Below are positions 1 through 7,855 of a DNA stretch of 34,626 nt, piece by piece. Source of the stretch: JBMOLL01 sp049325415 (lineage in GTDB: Bacteria; Bacteroidota; Bacteroidia; Bacteroidales; GCA-2748055). Below the pieces are notes generated by a model that was given only the letters and a program-made list of their open reading frames with translations, had not been told where the DNA came from and did no database searches. A program made the translations under genes and the position numbers. How positions within the stretch are numbered: position 1 is the first letter of the stretch; every line of letters starts with the position of its first letter. The stretch lies in NCBI GenBank assembly GCA_049325415.1, contig JBMOLL010000123.1:1-34626 (forward strand), read 5' to 3'.

Positions 1-1149
1 CGGAATGATCTCCCCGCCTTTTTCAACAGTAACGAGATCACCTTCACGGAGATCAAGGATCCTGATCTGGTCCTCATTATGCAGTGAGGCTCTTTTAACC
101 GTGGTTCCCGAAAGTAACACCGGTTCGAGATTGGCGACAGGAGTAACCACCCCTGTACGGCCGACCTGGTAGTCGATGCTGAGCAGCCGGGTGAGGGCCT
201 CTTCCGCCTTGAATTTATAGGAAATGGCCCAACGGGGTGTCTTTGCTGTGAATCCAAGTAATTTCTGCTGCTGATAGGAATTGACCTTTATTACTACGCC
301 GTCGATCATGAAGGGCAGGTTTTCCCTTTCTTTGTTCCAGTAATCAATGAATTCGAAGATGCCCTCCGTATCGGATGCCAGCCTGGTGTAATCCGGCACT
401 TTAAAACCCCATCTCCTGGCAGCTTCAAGACTTTCATAATGCGTCGGGAAGGGGAGTCCTTCGGTAGGCAGGTAGTACAGAAGGCAATCGAGGGGCCTGG
501 CGGCTACTTCAGCAGCATTCTGAAGTTTGAGTGTTCCGGCGGCGGTATTCCGCGGATTGGCAAAAAGTGGCTCACCGGCTTCAGCTCTCTCCCGGTTCAT
601 ACGTTCGAAAGCCCCGGTGGGAATAATCACCTCACCACGGATCTCAAATCTCTCCGGTACATCAGGAGCATGCAGCACGAGCGGGATACTTTTTATAGTG
701 CGCACATTGACGGTCACATCATCACCCTTTTCACCGTCACCTCTGGTCAGGGCACGGAACAAACGGCCCTTTTCATAGATCAGGCTTACGGCAACACCAT
801 CGTACTTCAGTTCGCAGACATATTCCACCTGTGTGCTTATCCCCTTTCTGACCCTTGCGTCAAATTCGGCTATTTCTTCTCTTGTATAGGTGTTTCCAAG
901 AGACAGCATCGGGTATTCATGCGGGTATTGTACAAAGGCCTGGTTCAGGTCGCTGCCGACACGGCGCGTTGGGGAATTGGGATCTGTAAACTGTGGAAAT
1001 TGCTCCTCCAGCTTCATCAGTTCCTTCATCCTCTGGTCAAATTCATAATCTGAAATCCCGGGATCGGCCAGCACATAATAGCGATAATTGTGCTCATGCA
1101 GCTCCCTGCGTAATTCTTCGATCCGTATTTTTGCCTCTTCAGGGCCCAT
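1..1149 (-). CDS. ligA: NAD-dependent DNA ligase LigA (N-terminal part, cut by window edge)
   Basis: Read on the minus strand, this frame is open from 1149 to the window edge (383 codons of a protein usually near 670 residues). It joins nicks during replication and repair using NAD+. The N-terminal Ia domain motif (HNYRYYVL) and the adenylation motif KYDG, whose lysine carries AMP, are visible, followed by the nucleotidyltransferase domain and the start of the OB domain. Two in-frame ATGs lie at 1161 and 1149. A TAnnTTTG element at 1174-1167 would place the transcript start near 1160, so I prefer 1149, which gives the usual short start before EEAK. The gene is divergent from the corrinoid locus. 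The C-terminal zinc finger, HhH and BRCT domains lie outside the window. Confidence 0.97.
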   Translation of the reverse strand, partial: MGPEEAKIRIEELRRELHEHNYRYYVLADPGISDYEFDQRMKELMKLEEQFPQFTDPNSPTRRVGSDLNQAFVQYPHEYPMLSLGNTYTREEIAEFDARVRKGISTQVEYVCELKYDGVAVSLIYEKGRLFRALTRGDGEKGDDVTVNVRTIKSIPLVLHAPDVPERFEIRGEVIIPTGAFERMNRERAEAGEPLFANPRNTAAGTLKLQNAAEVAARPLDCLLYYLPTEGLPFPTHYESLEAARRWGFKVPDYTRLASDTEGIFEFIDYWNKERENLPFMIDGVVIKVNSYQQQKLLGFTAKTPRWAISYKFKAEEALTRLLSIDYQVGRTGVVTPVANLEPVLLSGTTVKRASLHNEDQIRILDLREGDLVTVEKGGEIIP

Positions 1150-1166
1150 TTTATCCTGCATTTGGG

Positions 1167-1174
1167 CAAATTTA
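1167..1174 (-). promoter_or_regulatory. Candidate -7 promoter element for ligA
   Basis: TAAATTTG on the minus strand matches the Bacteroides -7 consensus TAnnTTTG. It sits 18 bases before the ATG at 1149, implying a very short leader. No clear -33 TTTG partner was found. Confidence 0.5.
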
Positions 1175-1285
1175 ATAAAAAGCTGGCTGGATCGCAGGAC
1201 AGCAGCAGTAGCCATTCCCGAACTTATCAACAGTATATGGTGATAAAATGACCCCTGCGTGCAGCCAGCCCTTATGAAAATAATA

Positions 1286-1293
1286 TACTTTTG
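1286..1293 (+). promoter_or_regulatory. Candidate -7 promoter element for the corrinoid locus
   Basis: TACTTTTG matches TAnnTTTG and ends a few bases before the 5' edge of the cobalamin riboswitch, where a transcript start is expected. No convincing -33 element is visible. Confidence 0.6.
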
Positions 1294-1296
1294 ATG

Positions 1297-1480
1297 ATCG
1301 GTATCCCTGAATTGACGACAGGGATAAAGGGAACCAGGTGTGAATCCTGGACAGTACCCGCTGCTGTAATTCCACCACTTCAAAGTGGAGTTGCCCGGTG
1401 AATACCCCGCCACTGTCCTGTAAAAGGATGGGAAGGCCACATCGGGATGGATAAGTCAGAAGACCTGCCGGTAAAACCAA
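1297..1480 (+). ncRNA. Cobalamin (B12) riboswitch
   Basis: The conserved blocks of the cobalamin aptamer occur in order: GGGAACCAGGTGTGAATCC, then the CCCGCTGCTGTAA segment, then GCCACTG (about 1410), then GGGAAGG, and finally a B12 box at 1453-1469 (AAGTCAGAAGACCTGCC). It lies in a 448-base gap between ligA and the DUF4465 gene, and points toward a BtuFCD importer. Binding of adenosylcobalamin or a related corrinoid is expected to lower expression of the genes downstream. The exact ends are approximate. Confidence 0.95.
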
Positions 1481-1504
1481 TATTCATGGCTTTCGGGAGT
1501 AAAA

Positions 1505-1578
1505 GCCGGGAATGATCCGCGGAATCATCCTGTATATGCACCCGGCATTGAATGTTGATTGATAGTCAATCAGATTCA
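1505..1578 (+). promoter_or_regulatory. Probable expression platform hairpins of the B12 riboswitch
   Basis: Two inverted repeats separate the aptamer from the first start codon. GCCGGG (1505-1510) pairs with CCCGGC (1541-1546). TGATTGA (1556-1562) pairs perfectly with TCAATCA (1566-1572) over a three-base loop, and can be extended outward through GAAT (1550-1553) with ATTC (1574-1577). The second hairpin ends 19 bases before the ATG at 1598 and is followed by only three T residues and then an A-run. It therefore resembles a translation-control element more than an intrinsic terminator. The mechanism is inferred. Confidence 0.5.
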
Positions 1579-1597
1579 TGTTTAAAAAAAATTCAGT

Positions 1598-2347
1598 ATG
1601 AAAAGGACTTTACTTTTTGCCGGCATTGCGATCAGCATTGCCTTGTCTGTAAGCTCATGCCATGATCCCGAACCCCTGACCAGCTCAGTCGGCTTTGAGG
1701 ATCTTTCCCTGGAGCCGGATTCCTTCTGGAACGGTTCCGACCTGTCGGGTGGTTTCTCCTCGGGCAACCTGTTTTTCCCGAACCACTACGTCACTCCGGG
1801 CGATTACTGGAGCGGATTTGTATATTCTACGATGACGGATGTGACAACTGCCTCCTGGACCAATCAGTATTCCTGTATCGCAGGTTCAGGTGCAGGTGGT
1901 AGTGCCACCTATGCCCTGTTGTATTCATTTTCGTCGGATACACTTTATTTTAATATACCCGAGAAAGTCACGAGCATATCCTTCTGTAACTCTGCCTGGG
2001 CATATCTCGTAATGAAGAACGGTGATCCGGTCTTTGGCATCGAAAAAATGGGGGGAGAGGATGGTACCCGGCCCGATTACCTCAGGCTTATTCTCAAAGC
2101 AATTGATGAACAGGGAAATACTGTGGGAACCGGTGAGATCTACCTTGCCGACTTTGACAGTACCAGGGTGGATAATGGATTTATCGGTAACCTGTGGACA
2201 GCGGTAGATCTTTCCCAATGGGGTTATATTCACCGGCTGGTCTTTAGTTTCGAGACCAATGTGGCAAATGAATACGGTCCCCTGATCCCCACCTATGTCT
2301 GTATTGATGAGATAGAAGGTGAATTGGAAACAACCATCGGGGATTAA
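1598..2347 (+). CDS. DUF4465 surface lipoprotein, probable corrinoid-binding protein
   Basis: This 249-residue protein has a lipoprotein signal (MKRTLLFAGIAISIALSVSS followed by Cys21), so it is expected in the outer membrane, possibly surface exposed. The mature part has the DUF4465 pattern: a FEDL start, a SGNLFFPNHY segment, DYWSGFVYS, and a GSGAGGSATYALLY segment near residues 97-110. It is the first gene after the cobalamin riboswitch. From memory and unverified, gut Bacteroides lipoproteins that bind B12 and were named BtuH belong to this type. A role in capturing corrinoid at the surface is therefore a good inference, but the family assignment comes from motif recognition only. It could also bind another ligand. 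Confidence 0.8.
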   Translation: MKRTLLFAGIAISIALSVSSCHDPEPLTSSVGFEDLSLEPDSFWNGSDLSGGFSSGNLFFPNHYVTPGDYWSGFVYSTMTDVTTASWTNQYSCIAGSGAGGSATYALLYSFSSDTLYFNIPEKVTSISFCNSAWAYLVMKNGDPVFGIEKMGGEDGTRPDYLRLILKAIDEQGNTVGTGEIYLADFDSTRVDNGFIGNLWTAVDLSQWGYIHRLVFSFETNVANEYGPLIPTYVCIDEIEGELETTIGD

Positions 2348-2350
2348 GCT

Positions 2351-2358
2351 TATATTTG
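2351..2358 (+). promoter_or_regulatory. Candidate internal -7 promoter element before the protease gene
   Basis: TATATTTG is a full match to TAnnTTTG and starts four bases after the DUF4465 stop codon, 58 bases before the protease ATG. If active, it would let the protease and BtuFCD genes be transcribed without passing the riboswitch. No good -33 element is at the right distance, so this may be a chance match. Confidence 0.35.
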
Positions 2359-2415
2359 AATTTTAGGGTCACGCACTGCTGAAACGGAATATTTGTATCC
2401 CTTGATTGAATGTAT

Positions 2416-4092
2416 ATGAAAGTCGTCGTAAACAGGTTTACACTTTGCATACTCTTTCTCCTTGTCCTCTCGGTTGAAGAGATGGCCGGCCAGATTAAAT
2501 TTGAAGGTCGTGCGCTTCTTGCTGGCCGGTCGATGGGTTCTCCGGCAATGGACTACCTGCTCCCGCCTCCTGATCCCTTTGAACTTGAAGCTGCCGGCCT
2601 GGAAAATCTTGGGAGTGCAAAAAAAAGCGTGCGCTTTGCCATTGTCAGGGATCTGGATATCTCTCCTTTGAATGGGGGAGAATGGACCGTCGTCGACGGA
2701 ACGGCAGTATGGAGAGTGAGGCTGATCTCACCGGGTGCCTACGCACTGGGTCTGAACTTCAGTGATTTCAGGCTTGCTCCCGGCTCGCGCCTTTTCATTT
2801 ACGACGGAACGGGCGCCAGTATCTCCGGAGCGTTTGATCACAGGAATAACCGACCCGGTGGAATCTTCACCTCTGCACCCCTTCCCGGGGATGAGGTGAT
2901 CGTGGAATTACAGTCGCCTGCCGGAAGAAATGATTTCGGGAGTCTCACAATTGAATCACTCTCCCACGCCTTCCTCCCCGTTCCTACCGGTTTTGAGAAG
3001 GACGGCCGTTTTGCAAAATCGGGAGCTTGTGAAATTGATATTAACTGCACAGAAGGCGACGACTGGCAGACGATCAAACGATCGGTCTGCAGGATCTATA
3101 CCACCAGGGAGTACTGTACAGGTGTGCTCGTGAACAACACATCCTACGACGGCAAACCCTATGTCCTCACGGCAGAGCACTGCGTTAACACAGAATACTA
3201 TGCCAACCGCACTGTCTTTGTGTTTAACTATGAAAGTCCGGTTTGTTTCGGGGGAGATGGCAGTGTTGCGCAGTCGGTCTCGGGAGCCACACTGGTGGCC
3301 ACGGGCGACAGCCTTGATTTTTCCCTTCTGCTACTGCAAGATACCATTCCCGACAGCTATTCACCGTATTTGGCAGGCTGGGACCTCAGCTCAGCACCGC
3401 CGGCTTCGTCGAGGGCGGTTCATCATCCCCAGGGAGATGTAAAAAAGATCTCGGGGGATTATAATCCGGCTACAGTGCCTACATCAGTACCCAGTGATCT
3501 GAATGATTACATCATATCCTCCATGTGGAGAATATATGAATGGGATTTCGGCTCCACTGAAGGCGGATCATCCGGCTCACCGCTTTTCAATATGAGTAAA
3601 AAGCTGGTGGGTACCTTAACCGGAGGTCTCGCATATTGCGGCGATTCAATCGGTTATGATGCATTAAATGACAGGGTGATATACAATCTGTCAGTGAACC
3701 GTAACGACTTCTATACCCGCATCAGCTATGTGTGGGATCACTACACCGATCCGGCAAAACAACTCAGGAAATGGCTTGACCCGCTGAATACCGGTGCGAC
3801 TTCGGTCGGTGGTTTTAACCCGCTCAACCATACCGGCCTTTCTTCAGTAACTGCAGGAAGACTGCCGGTCTATCCCAATCCGGCACAGGACCTGATCCGG
3901 CTCGACCTTGAATCGTTTCCCGGCAACCTAAAGATCATCATCACCGACCTCTCAGGACGCCAGGTATATTCCGGAAATCACAGCGCTCCGATCGCGGAAA
4001 TTGACATCTCCGACCTGCAGCCGGGACTCTACCTGATCTCCGGACATTCAGACACCCGGCGCTTCTGTTCATCCTTTGTTATTGCCCGCTGA
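2416..4092 (+). CDS. Secreted trypsin-like serine protease with T9SS sorting domain
   Basis: The protein has about 558 residues (two more if the ATG at 2410 is used). After a hydrophobic signal peptide comes a prepro-like beta domain (about 70-185). A chymotrypsin-fold domain follows with a visible triad: His255 in TAEHC, Asp301 in SLDFSLL and Ser386 in GGSSGSP. The GSSGSP form and several cysteines recall lysyl-endopeptidase-like proteases. The last 75 residues (from VYPNPAQD) form a type A T9SS sorting domain with the usual DLSGRQVY and LQPGLYLI segments, so the protein is exported across the outer membrane and probably attached to the surface. It lies between a DUF4465 lipoprotein and BtuF, with one base before the next start codon. 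Freeing corrinoid from binding proteins is an attractive but unproven role. Confidence 0.93.
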   Translation: MKVVVNRFTLCILFLLVLSVEEMAGQIKFEGRALLAGRSMGSPAMDYLLPPPDPFELEAAGLENLGSAKKSVRFAIVRDLDISPLNGGEWTVVDGTAVWRVRLISPGAYALGLNFSDFRLAPGSRLFIYDGTGASISGAFDHRNNRPGGIFTSAPLPGDEVIVELQSPAGRNDFGSLTIESLSHAFLPVPTGFEKDGRFAKSGACEIDINCTEGDDWQTIKRSVCRIYTTREYCTGVLVNNTSYDGKPYVLTAEHCVNTEYYANRTVFVFNYESPVCFGGDGSVAQSVSGATLVATGDSLDFSLLLLQDTIPDSYSPYLAGWDLSSAPPASSRAVHHPQGDVKKISGDYNPATVPTSVPSDLNDYIISSMWRIYEWDFGSTEGGSSGSPLFNMSKKLVGTLTGGLAYCGDSIGYDALNDRVIYNLSVNRNDFYTRISYVWDHYTDPAKQLRKWLDPLNTGATSVGGFNPLNHTGLSSVTAGRLPVYPNPAQDLIRLDLESFPGNLKIIITDLSGRQVYSGNHSAPIAEIDISDLQPGLYLISGHSDTRRFCSSFVIAR

Positions 4093-4093
4093 T

Positions 4094-5224
4094 ATGTGGA
4101 AGCTCCTTCTTTATTCCCTGCTTTTCCTCCTGGTTTGCAGCTGCACTCCGGGAACGGGGAGCGTTGTTCAAGCGGAGGGCGGAAATCTGTATGCAGGAGG
4201 ATTCTCAATGGCAGAGCTGGAAAATTACAGGATTCTAAAGGTGAACAGACCCTGGCAAAATAATGAAGATCGACGGGTCCTGACCTATATTCTGGCCGAT
4301 GATCCCATGCTGGTACCCGATTCCCTGCGTGTTTTCCCCGTGATCCGTACACCGGTCAGTAAAGTTATCGCACTTTCCTCGGGAAATGTGGCTATGATCT
4401 CTGCCCTGGATGAATCAGCCTCTCTGCAGGCGGTTTCGGGCAGCGGGTTTATTTACGACAGCCTCATAAGGAAGCGAATAGTAAATGGTGAAATTGCCGA
4501 TGTGGGCTACGACCAGCAACTGAATTATGAACTGATCGTTGACCTGGATCCCGATGTGCTTTTTCTCTACGGAGTCGATCCGTCGGTGGAGACCACAGTG
4601 AGAAAACTGCAGGAACTCGGAATTACAGCGGTGATCTGTTCCGACTACCTGGAAAGTGATCCGCTGGGAAAAAGCGAGTGGATCCGCTTTCTGGCAGCGT
4701 TTTATAATAAAGGTGCTATGGCGGATTCTCTCTTCGGAACAATCGCAGCCAGATACAACAGGGTAAAGGATCTCGTTCAAAATCTGGAGGAAAAACCAAA
4801 GGTGCTGAGTGGCCTGCCCTGGAAAGATACCTGGTATGTTCCGGGTGGCCGCTCCTTTGCCGCAAGGTTTATCGAAGATGCCGGCGGTGAATACCTCTGG
4901 AAAGAGACGGAGTCGATGGAAGCCCTCCCCTTGAATCTCGAGGCAGTATATGCCAGGGCACTTGCTGCCGATATCTGGATAAATACCGGCGATGCCGGAT
5001 CACTTGCAGCTGTGGCAGCCTATGATGAGCGTTTCTCTGATATCCCGGTTTTCAGGTCGGGGGACCTGTATAATAACAACCTGAGAACGAATTCCTTCGG
5101 GGGGAATGATTACTGGGAATCGGGGGTAATGCATCCCGACCTGATCCTGGCCGATCTTGCTGAAATTTTTCACCCCGGAATGGTCGAAGGACATCGGTGG
5201 ACGTACTATAAAAAATTAAAATAA
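4094..5224 (+). CDS. btuF: Corrinoid ABC transporter substrate-binding lipoprotein (BtuF-like)
   Basis: A 376-residue periplasmic binding protein of the BtuF/FepB class. The start at 4094 follows the protease stop after one base and gives a lipoprotein signal ending LVCSC (Cys17); a TTG-initiated extension to 4076 would overlap the protease and spoil the signal. The two lobes show typical features: VIALSSGNVAMISALD, then the DLDPDVLFLYG segment before the connecting helix, and a second lobe with the conserved tryptophan-rich region near WKDTWYVPGG. It delivers substrate to the BtuC permease and BtuD ATPase encoded downstream. Substrate identity (corrinoid rather than iron-siderophore or heme) rests on the upstream riboswitch, not on the protein itself. 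Confidence 0.87.
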   Translation: MWKLLLYSLLFLLVCSCTPGTGSVVQAEGGNLYAGGFSMAELENYRILKVNRPWQNNEDRRVLTYILADDPMLVPDSLRVFPVIRTPVSKVIALSSGNVAMISALDESASLQAVSGSGFIYDSLIRKRIVNGEIADVGYDQQLNYELIVDLDPDVLFLYGVDPSVETTVRKLQELGITAVICSDYLESDPLGKSEWIRFLAAFYNKGAMADSLFGTIAARYNRVKDLVQNLEEKPKVLSGLPWKDTWYVPGGRSFAARFIEDAGGEYLWKETESMEALPLNLEAVYARALAADIWINTGDAGSLAAVAAYDERFSDIPVFRSGDLYNNNLRTNSFGGNDYWESGVMHPDLILADLAEIFHPGMVEGHRWTYYKKLK

Positions 5225-5257
5225 TCCTTACATTTGACTAAACTGAAACTTACGCAT

Positions 5258-5530
5258 ATGAACAGTATCAGAAAACTCAAAAAGGATATCAACGTACTTA
5301 CCTATGAATTGCTGAGCGAATGTTTCGTTTACAAAAGGTTTCATCCCGACCTTAGCGAGGACAGGTTTGACGAAGTGATCAGGAAAATTGTGCTTCTGAG
5401 GAACGACCTGATTTCCCGTGTCAATCATCCGGAAACTGATGCTGATTCTGTTTCGGTGAAGGAACATTACAGGAGAGTCTGGAATGACCTGGGTGTCCTG
5501 ATGGATACAGTAAATGAACTAAGCCGTTGA
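5258..5530 (+). CDS. Small helical protein of unknown function inside the btu operon
   Basis: A 90-residue, highly charged protein with no signal peptide or membrane segment, predicted mostly helical from its pattern of Leu/Ile/Val spaced among Lys, Glu and Asp. I do not recognise a family. The ATG at 5258 is preferred over a TTG at 5234. It lies between btuF and btuC, and its stop TGA (5528-5530) overlaps the TTG start of btuC, so the two are probably translationally coupled. A cytoplasmic accessory to the transporter is possible, but nothing in the sequence proves it. Confidence 0.8.
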   Translation: MNSIRKLKKDINVLTYELLSECFVYKRFHPDLSEDRFDEVIRKIVLLRNDLISRVNHPETDADSVSVKEHYRRVWNDLGVLMDTVNELSR

Positions 5531-6561
5531 ACAGGAAAAAGGAACTGAACGGAAAACATCGTCCGACCTGGTTCTTTATTTCCCTGGCCCTGCTTCTCGT
5601 ATTGCTTCTGGATCTGACATTCGGGTCAGTATCCATTCCATTTTCTCATTTCTGGAAGGAAATATTCTCCGGTGAAGGTCTGTCATACCAGGAAAGGGTT
5701 ATTCTCACATCCTTCCGGATACCCCGCGTTATTACAGCTCTTTTAACGGGTTCTGCCCTTGCTGTCAGCGGTCTGCAGATGCAGACCATTTTTCGTAATC
5801 CCCTGGCAGGACCCTATGTCCTGGGCATTAGCTCAGGTGCCAGCCTTGGTGCGGCTATTGTGGTAATGGGAGCAGGATCGGCAGCTGCAGCATTTCTGTC
5901 GGGCATGGGGATTATTTTTGCTGCCTGGCTGGGAGCAGCCGCCATGCTCCTTTTGCTTCTGCTCGTTTCAATGAAGATCCGCTCGGTAATGACCATCCTG
6001 ATCCTGGGAATGATGTTCGGCAGCGGTCTTTCTGCCATTATAAGCATAATGCAGTATTTCAGTGCATCCTCCGGTTTGAAGGCCTTTGTGATCTGGAGCA
6101 TGGGAAGCCTCAGCAATGTCACAGCCTCCGATCTGAAACTATTCTCCTGGGTTATTGTTCCGTCGTTGCTTTTATCCCTGCTCAGTGTCAAAACCCTGAA
6201 CGGGCTGATGCTGGGAGAAGAGTATGCACGAAGCATGGGGGTCCGCCTTTTACGTTCCCGCTTAATCATTTTCACACTCACCAGCCTGCTGGCAGGCACT
6301 GTAACTGCGTTTTGCGGCCCTATCGGCTTTGTCGGAGTTGCCGTTCCTCATATGGCCAGATTCCTTACCGGCAGTTCGGATCATAAGATACTGCTGCCTG
6401 CGTCCCTGCTCCTTGGAATGCTGGTTATGACGGCGAGTGATCTGCTGGCTCAGCTTCCGGGTTCCGAGCGGATTCTTCCGATCAATGCTGTTACTTCACT
6501 CATCGGGATTCCCGTTGTAATCTGGGTCGTGGTCAGGGAAAGAAAACATATCGAACAGTGA
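5527..6561 (+). CDS. btuC: Corrinoid ABC transporter permease (FecCD/BtuC family)
   Basis: A 344-residue polytopic membrane protein with about nine or ten hydrophobic segments. FecCD signatures are clear: FRIPRVITALLTGSALAVSG, then GLQMQTIFRNPLAGPYVLGI, and the ATPase-coupling loop GEEYARSMGVR near residues 222-232, followed by GPIGFVGVAVPHMAR. Initiation is at TTG 5527, overlapping the stop of the preceding gene as TTGA; no upstream or nearby ATG fits. It forms the membrane channel of the importer with the adjacent ATPase. Its stop codon overlaps the btuD ATG (TGATG), so the two subunits are coupled. Confidence 0.92.
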   Translation: MNRKKELNGKHRPTWFFISLALLLVLLLDLTFGSVSIPFSHFWKEIFSGEGLSYQERVILTSFRIPRVITALLTGSALAVSGLQMQTIFRNPLAGPYVLGISSGASLGAAIVVMGAGSAAAAFLSGMGIIFAAWLGAAAMLLLLLLVSMKIRSVMTILILGMMFGSGLSAIISIMQYFSASSGLKAFVIWSMGSLSNVTASDLKLFSWVIVPSLLLSLLSVKTLNGLMLGEEYARSMGVRLLRSRLIIFTLTSLLAGTVTAFCGPIGFVGVAVPHMARFLTGSSDHKILLPASLLLGMLVMTASDLLAQLPGSERILPINAVTSLIGIPVVIWVVVRERKHIEQ

Positions 6562-7565
6562 TGAGCATCGTGGAAAGACATATGGCACTGGAATTCAGCG
6601 GGCTGATGATCGGATATCCCTCCCTGGACCTAATCAGGGATGCCAGGGGTACCGTTGCTGAAGGAGAGCTTATCGCACTGGCAGGTCGCAATGGTTCCGG
6701 GAAAAGTACACTGCTCAGGGTGCTGGCCGGACTGGATCAGCCACTGGCCGGAACAGTTTATGTGCACGGGCGACCCCTGTCCGCTTTTTCGCCCCATGGA
6801 AGGGCCAGAGCTTTGAGCTTTGTTTCCACAGGGATCAGTTCGCCGGAGAATATGACTGTTTTTGAACTGGTCTCACTTGGCCGTTATCCACATACCGGAT
6901 GGTGGGGAAATTTATCAGAAAAAGACAGGGATATTGTTGACAGGTCCCTTGAAGCCGTTAACATGGAATCCTATACGGGAAGACTGGTTAACCGGCTCAG
7001 CGATGGCGAGAGACAAAGAGTTATGATCGCCCGGGCGCTGGCCCAGAACGGAGATCTGATCCTCCTGGATGAACCTACAGCCTTCCTGGACCTCCCTGCT
7101 CGCTTTGAGGTGATCCACCTCCTATATCAACTAAGCCGTCAGGGCAAATCCATCATATACTCCACCCATGATATTGAGGCGGCATGGACCTATTCGGATA
7201 AACTCTGGCTCATTCACGGGAACAGATTGCATGAAGGTTCTCCTGAAGATCTTGGCCTGTCGGGACTGTATAATGATCTTTTTAGAAGTACTCCGGTCAA
7301 ACTGGATACGCGGACCATGCGCTTCAGGTCGGAAAGAAAGGTAACGGGGGAGATCGGATTGACAGGGGAGGACAGGGAGCTTTTAAGATGGACCAAAGTT
7401 GCGCTCAACCGGGCTGGGTTCAATACAGTTAGCGATGTTGAAACCGGAACTGTGGCGGAATGCAGGAAAACTGTGGAAGGGAATCAATGGTTGCTGAAGG
7501 AAGATGAAGAAGTAACAACATTTCCTTCACTTTATGAGCTCATTTGTTTTTTGACACGCGTGTAA
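6561..7565 (+). CDS. btuD: Corrinoid ABC transporter ATPase with C-terminal extension (BtuD-like)
   Basis: A 334-residue ATPase of the FecE/BtuD group. Visible motifs are Walker A GRNGSGKST (42-50), signature LSDGERQR (146-153), Walker B DLILLDEP (165-172) and the switch histidine in STHD (201-204). The position where the Q-loop glutamine is expected reads Ser-Thr (about residues 89-90), with no Gln nearby. After the ATPase core, about 85 residues (from 250) form an extension not found in E. coli BtuD; it contains a short alpha/beta-looking stretch and no recognised motif. The ATG at 6561 overlaps the btuC stop and is preferred over the GTG at 6558. Confidence 0.92.
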   Translation: MSIVERHMALEFSGLMIGYPSLDLIRDARGTVAEGELIALAGRNGSGKSTLLRVLAGLDQPLAGTVYVHGRPLSAFSPHGRARALSFVSTGISSPENMTVFELVSLGRYPHTGWWGNLSEKDRDIVDRSLEAVNMESYTGRLVNRLSDGERQRVMIARALAQNGDLILLDEPTAFLDLPARFEVIHLLYQLSRQGKSIIYSTHDIEAAWTYSDKLWLIHGNRLHEGSPEDLGLSGLYNDLFRSTPVKLDTRTMRFRSERKVTGEIGLTGEDRELLRWTKVALNRAGFNTVSDVETGTVAECRKTVEGNQWLLKEDEEVTTFPSLYELICFLTRV

Positions 7566-7627
7566 TAATTTCGTACTTTTCACGTAATGTTTGATGAAAT
7601 CCTTCGTCTGACAAATAGTAATATAAA

Positions 7628-7855
7628 ATGAAACCTATTAATATCAGGAAAGCCATCGCCTATACTCTGTCGATATTTGTACTTCTGTTTTCCTTCCTTG
7701 CTATCCTCTCTGTCTGGGATATTATTGATTATAATTTCCTGATGAAGAGGATGTTCCAGTCGCTTATCGTGGTGCTTGTCGCTGCGGCAGTGATTGTGCT
7801 GATTTTTGCCATAATGGTAAAGGAAGACCGACACGAGGATCAGCCTCCCCGGTAA
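7628..7855 (+). CDS. Small two-helix membrane protein of unknown function
   Basis: A 75-residue protein with two hydrophobic segments (about residues 10-30 and 43-65) and a charged C-terminal tail. I recognise no family. It follows btuD by 62 bases on the same strand and could be the last gene of the corrinoid locus or a separate gene. Its last 16 bases overlap the 3' end of the glycosyltransferase gene on the other strand. The composition is plausible for a real membrane protein, and the ATG is the only good start. Confidence 0.65.
   Translation: MKPINIRKAIAYTLSIFVLLFSFLAILSVWDIIDYNFLMKRMFQSLIVVLVAAAVIVLIFAIMVKEDRHEDQPPR

Noticed and set aside
439..1053. A 204-residue plus-strand reading frame inside ligA
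   Set aside because: It is the complement of the clear LigA coding frame, with atypical composition.
1172..1480. A 102-residue reading frame on the minus strand across the B12 riboswitch
   Set aside because: It is antisense to the strongly conserved aptamer and resembles no known protein.
4076..4093. TTG-initiated N-terminal extension of BtuF
   Set aside because: It overlaps the protease stop and would place charged residues before the lipoprotein signal; ATG 4094 gives a normal signal.
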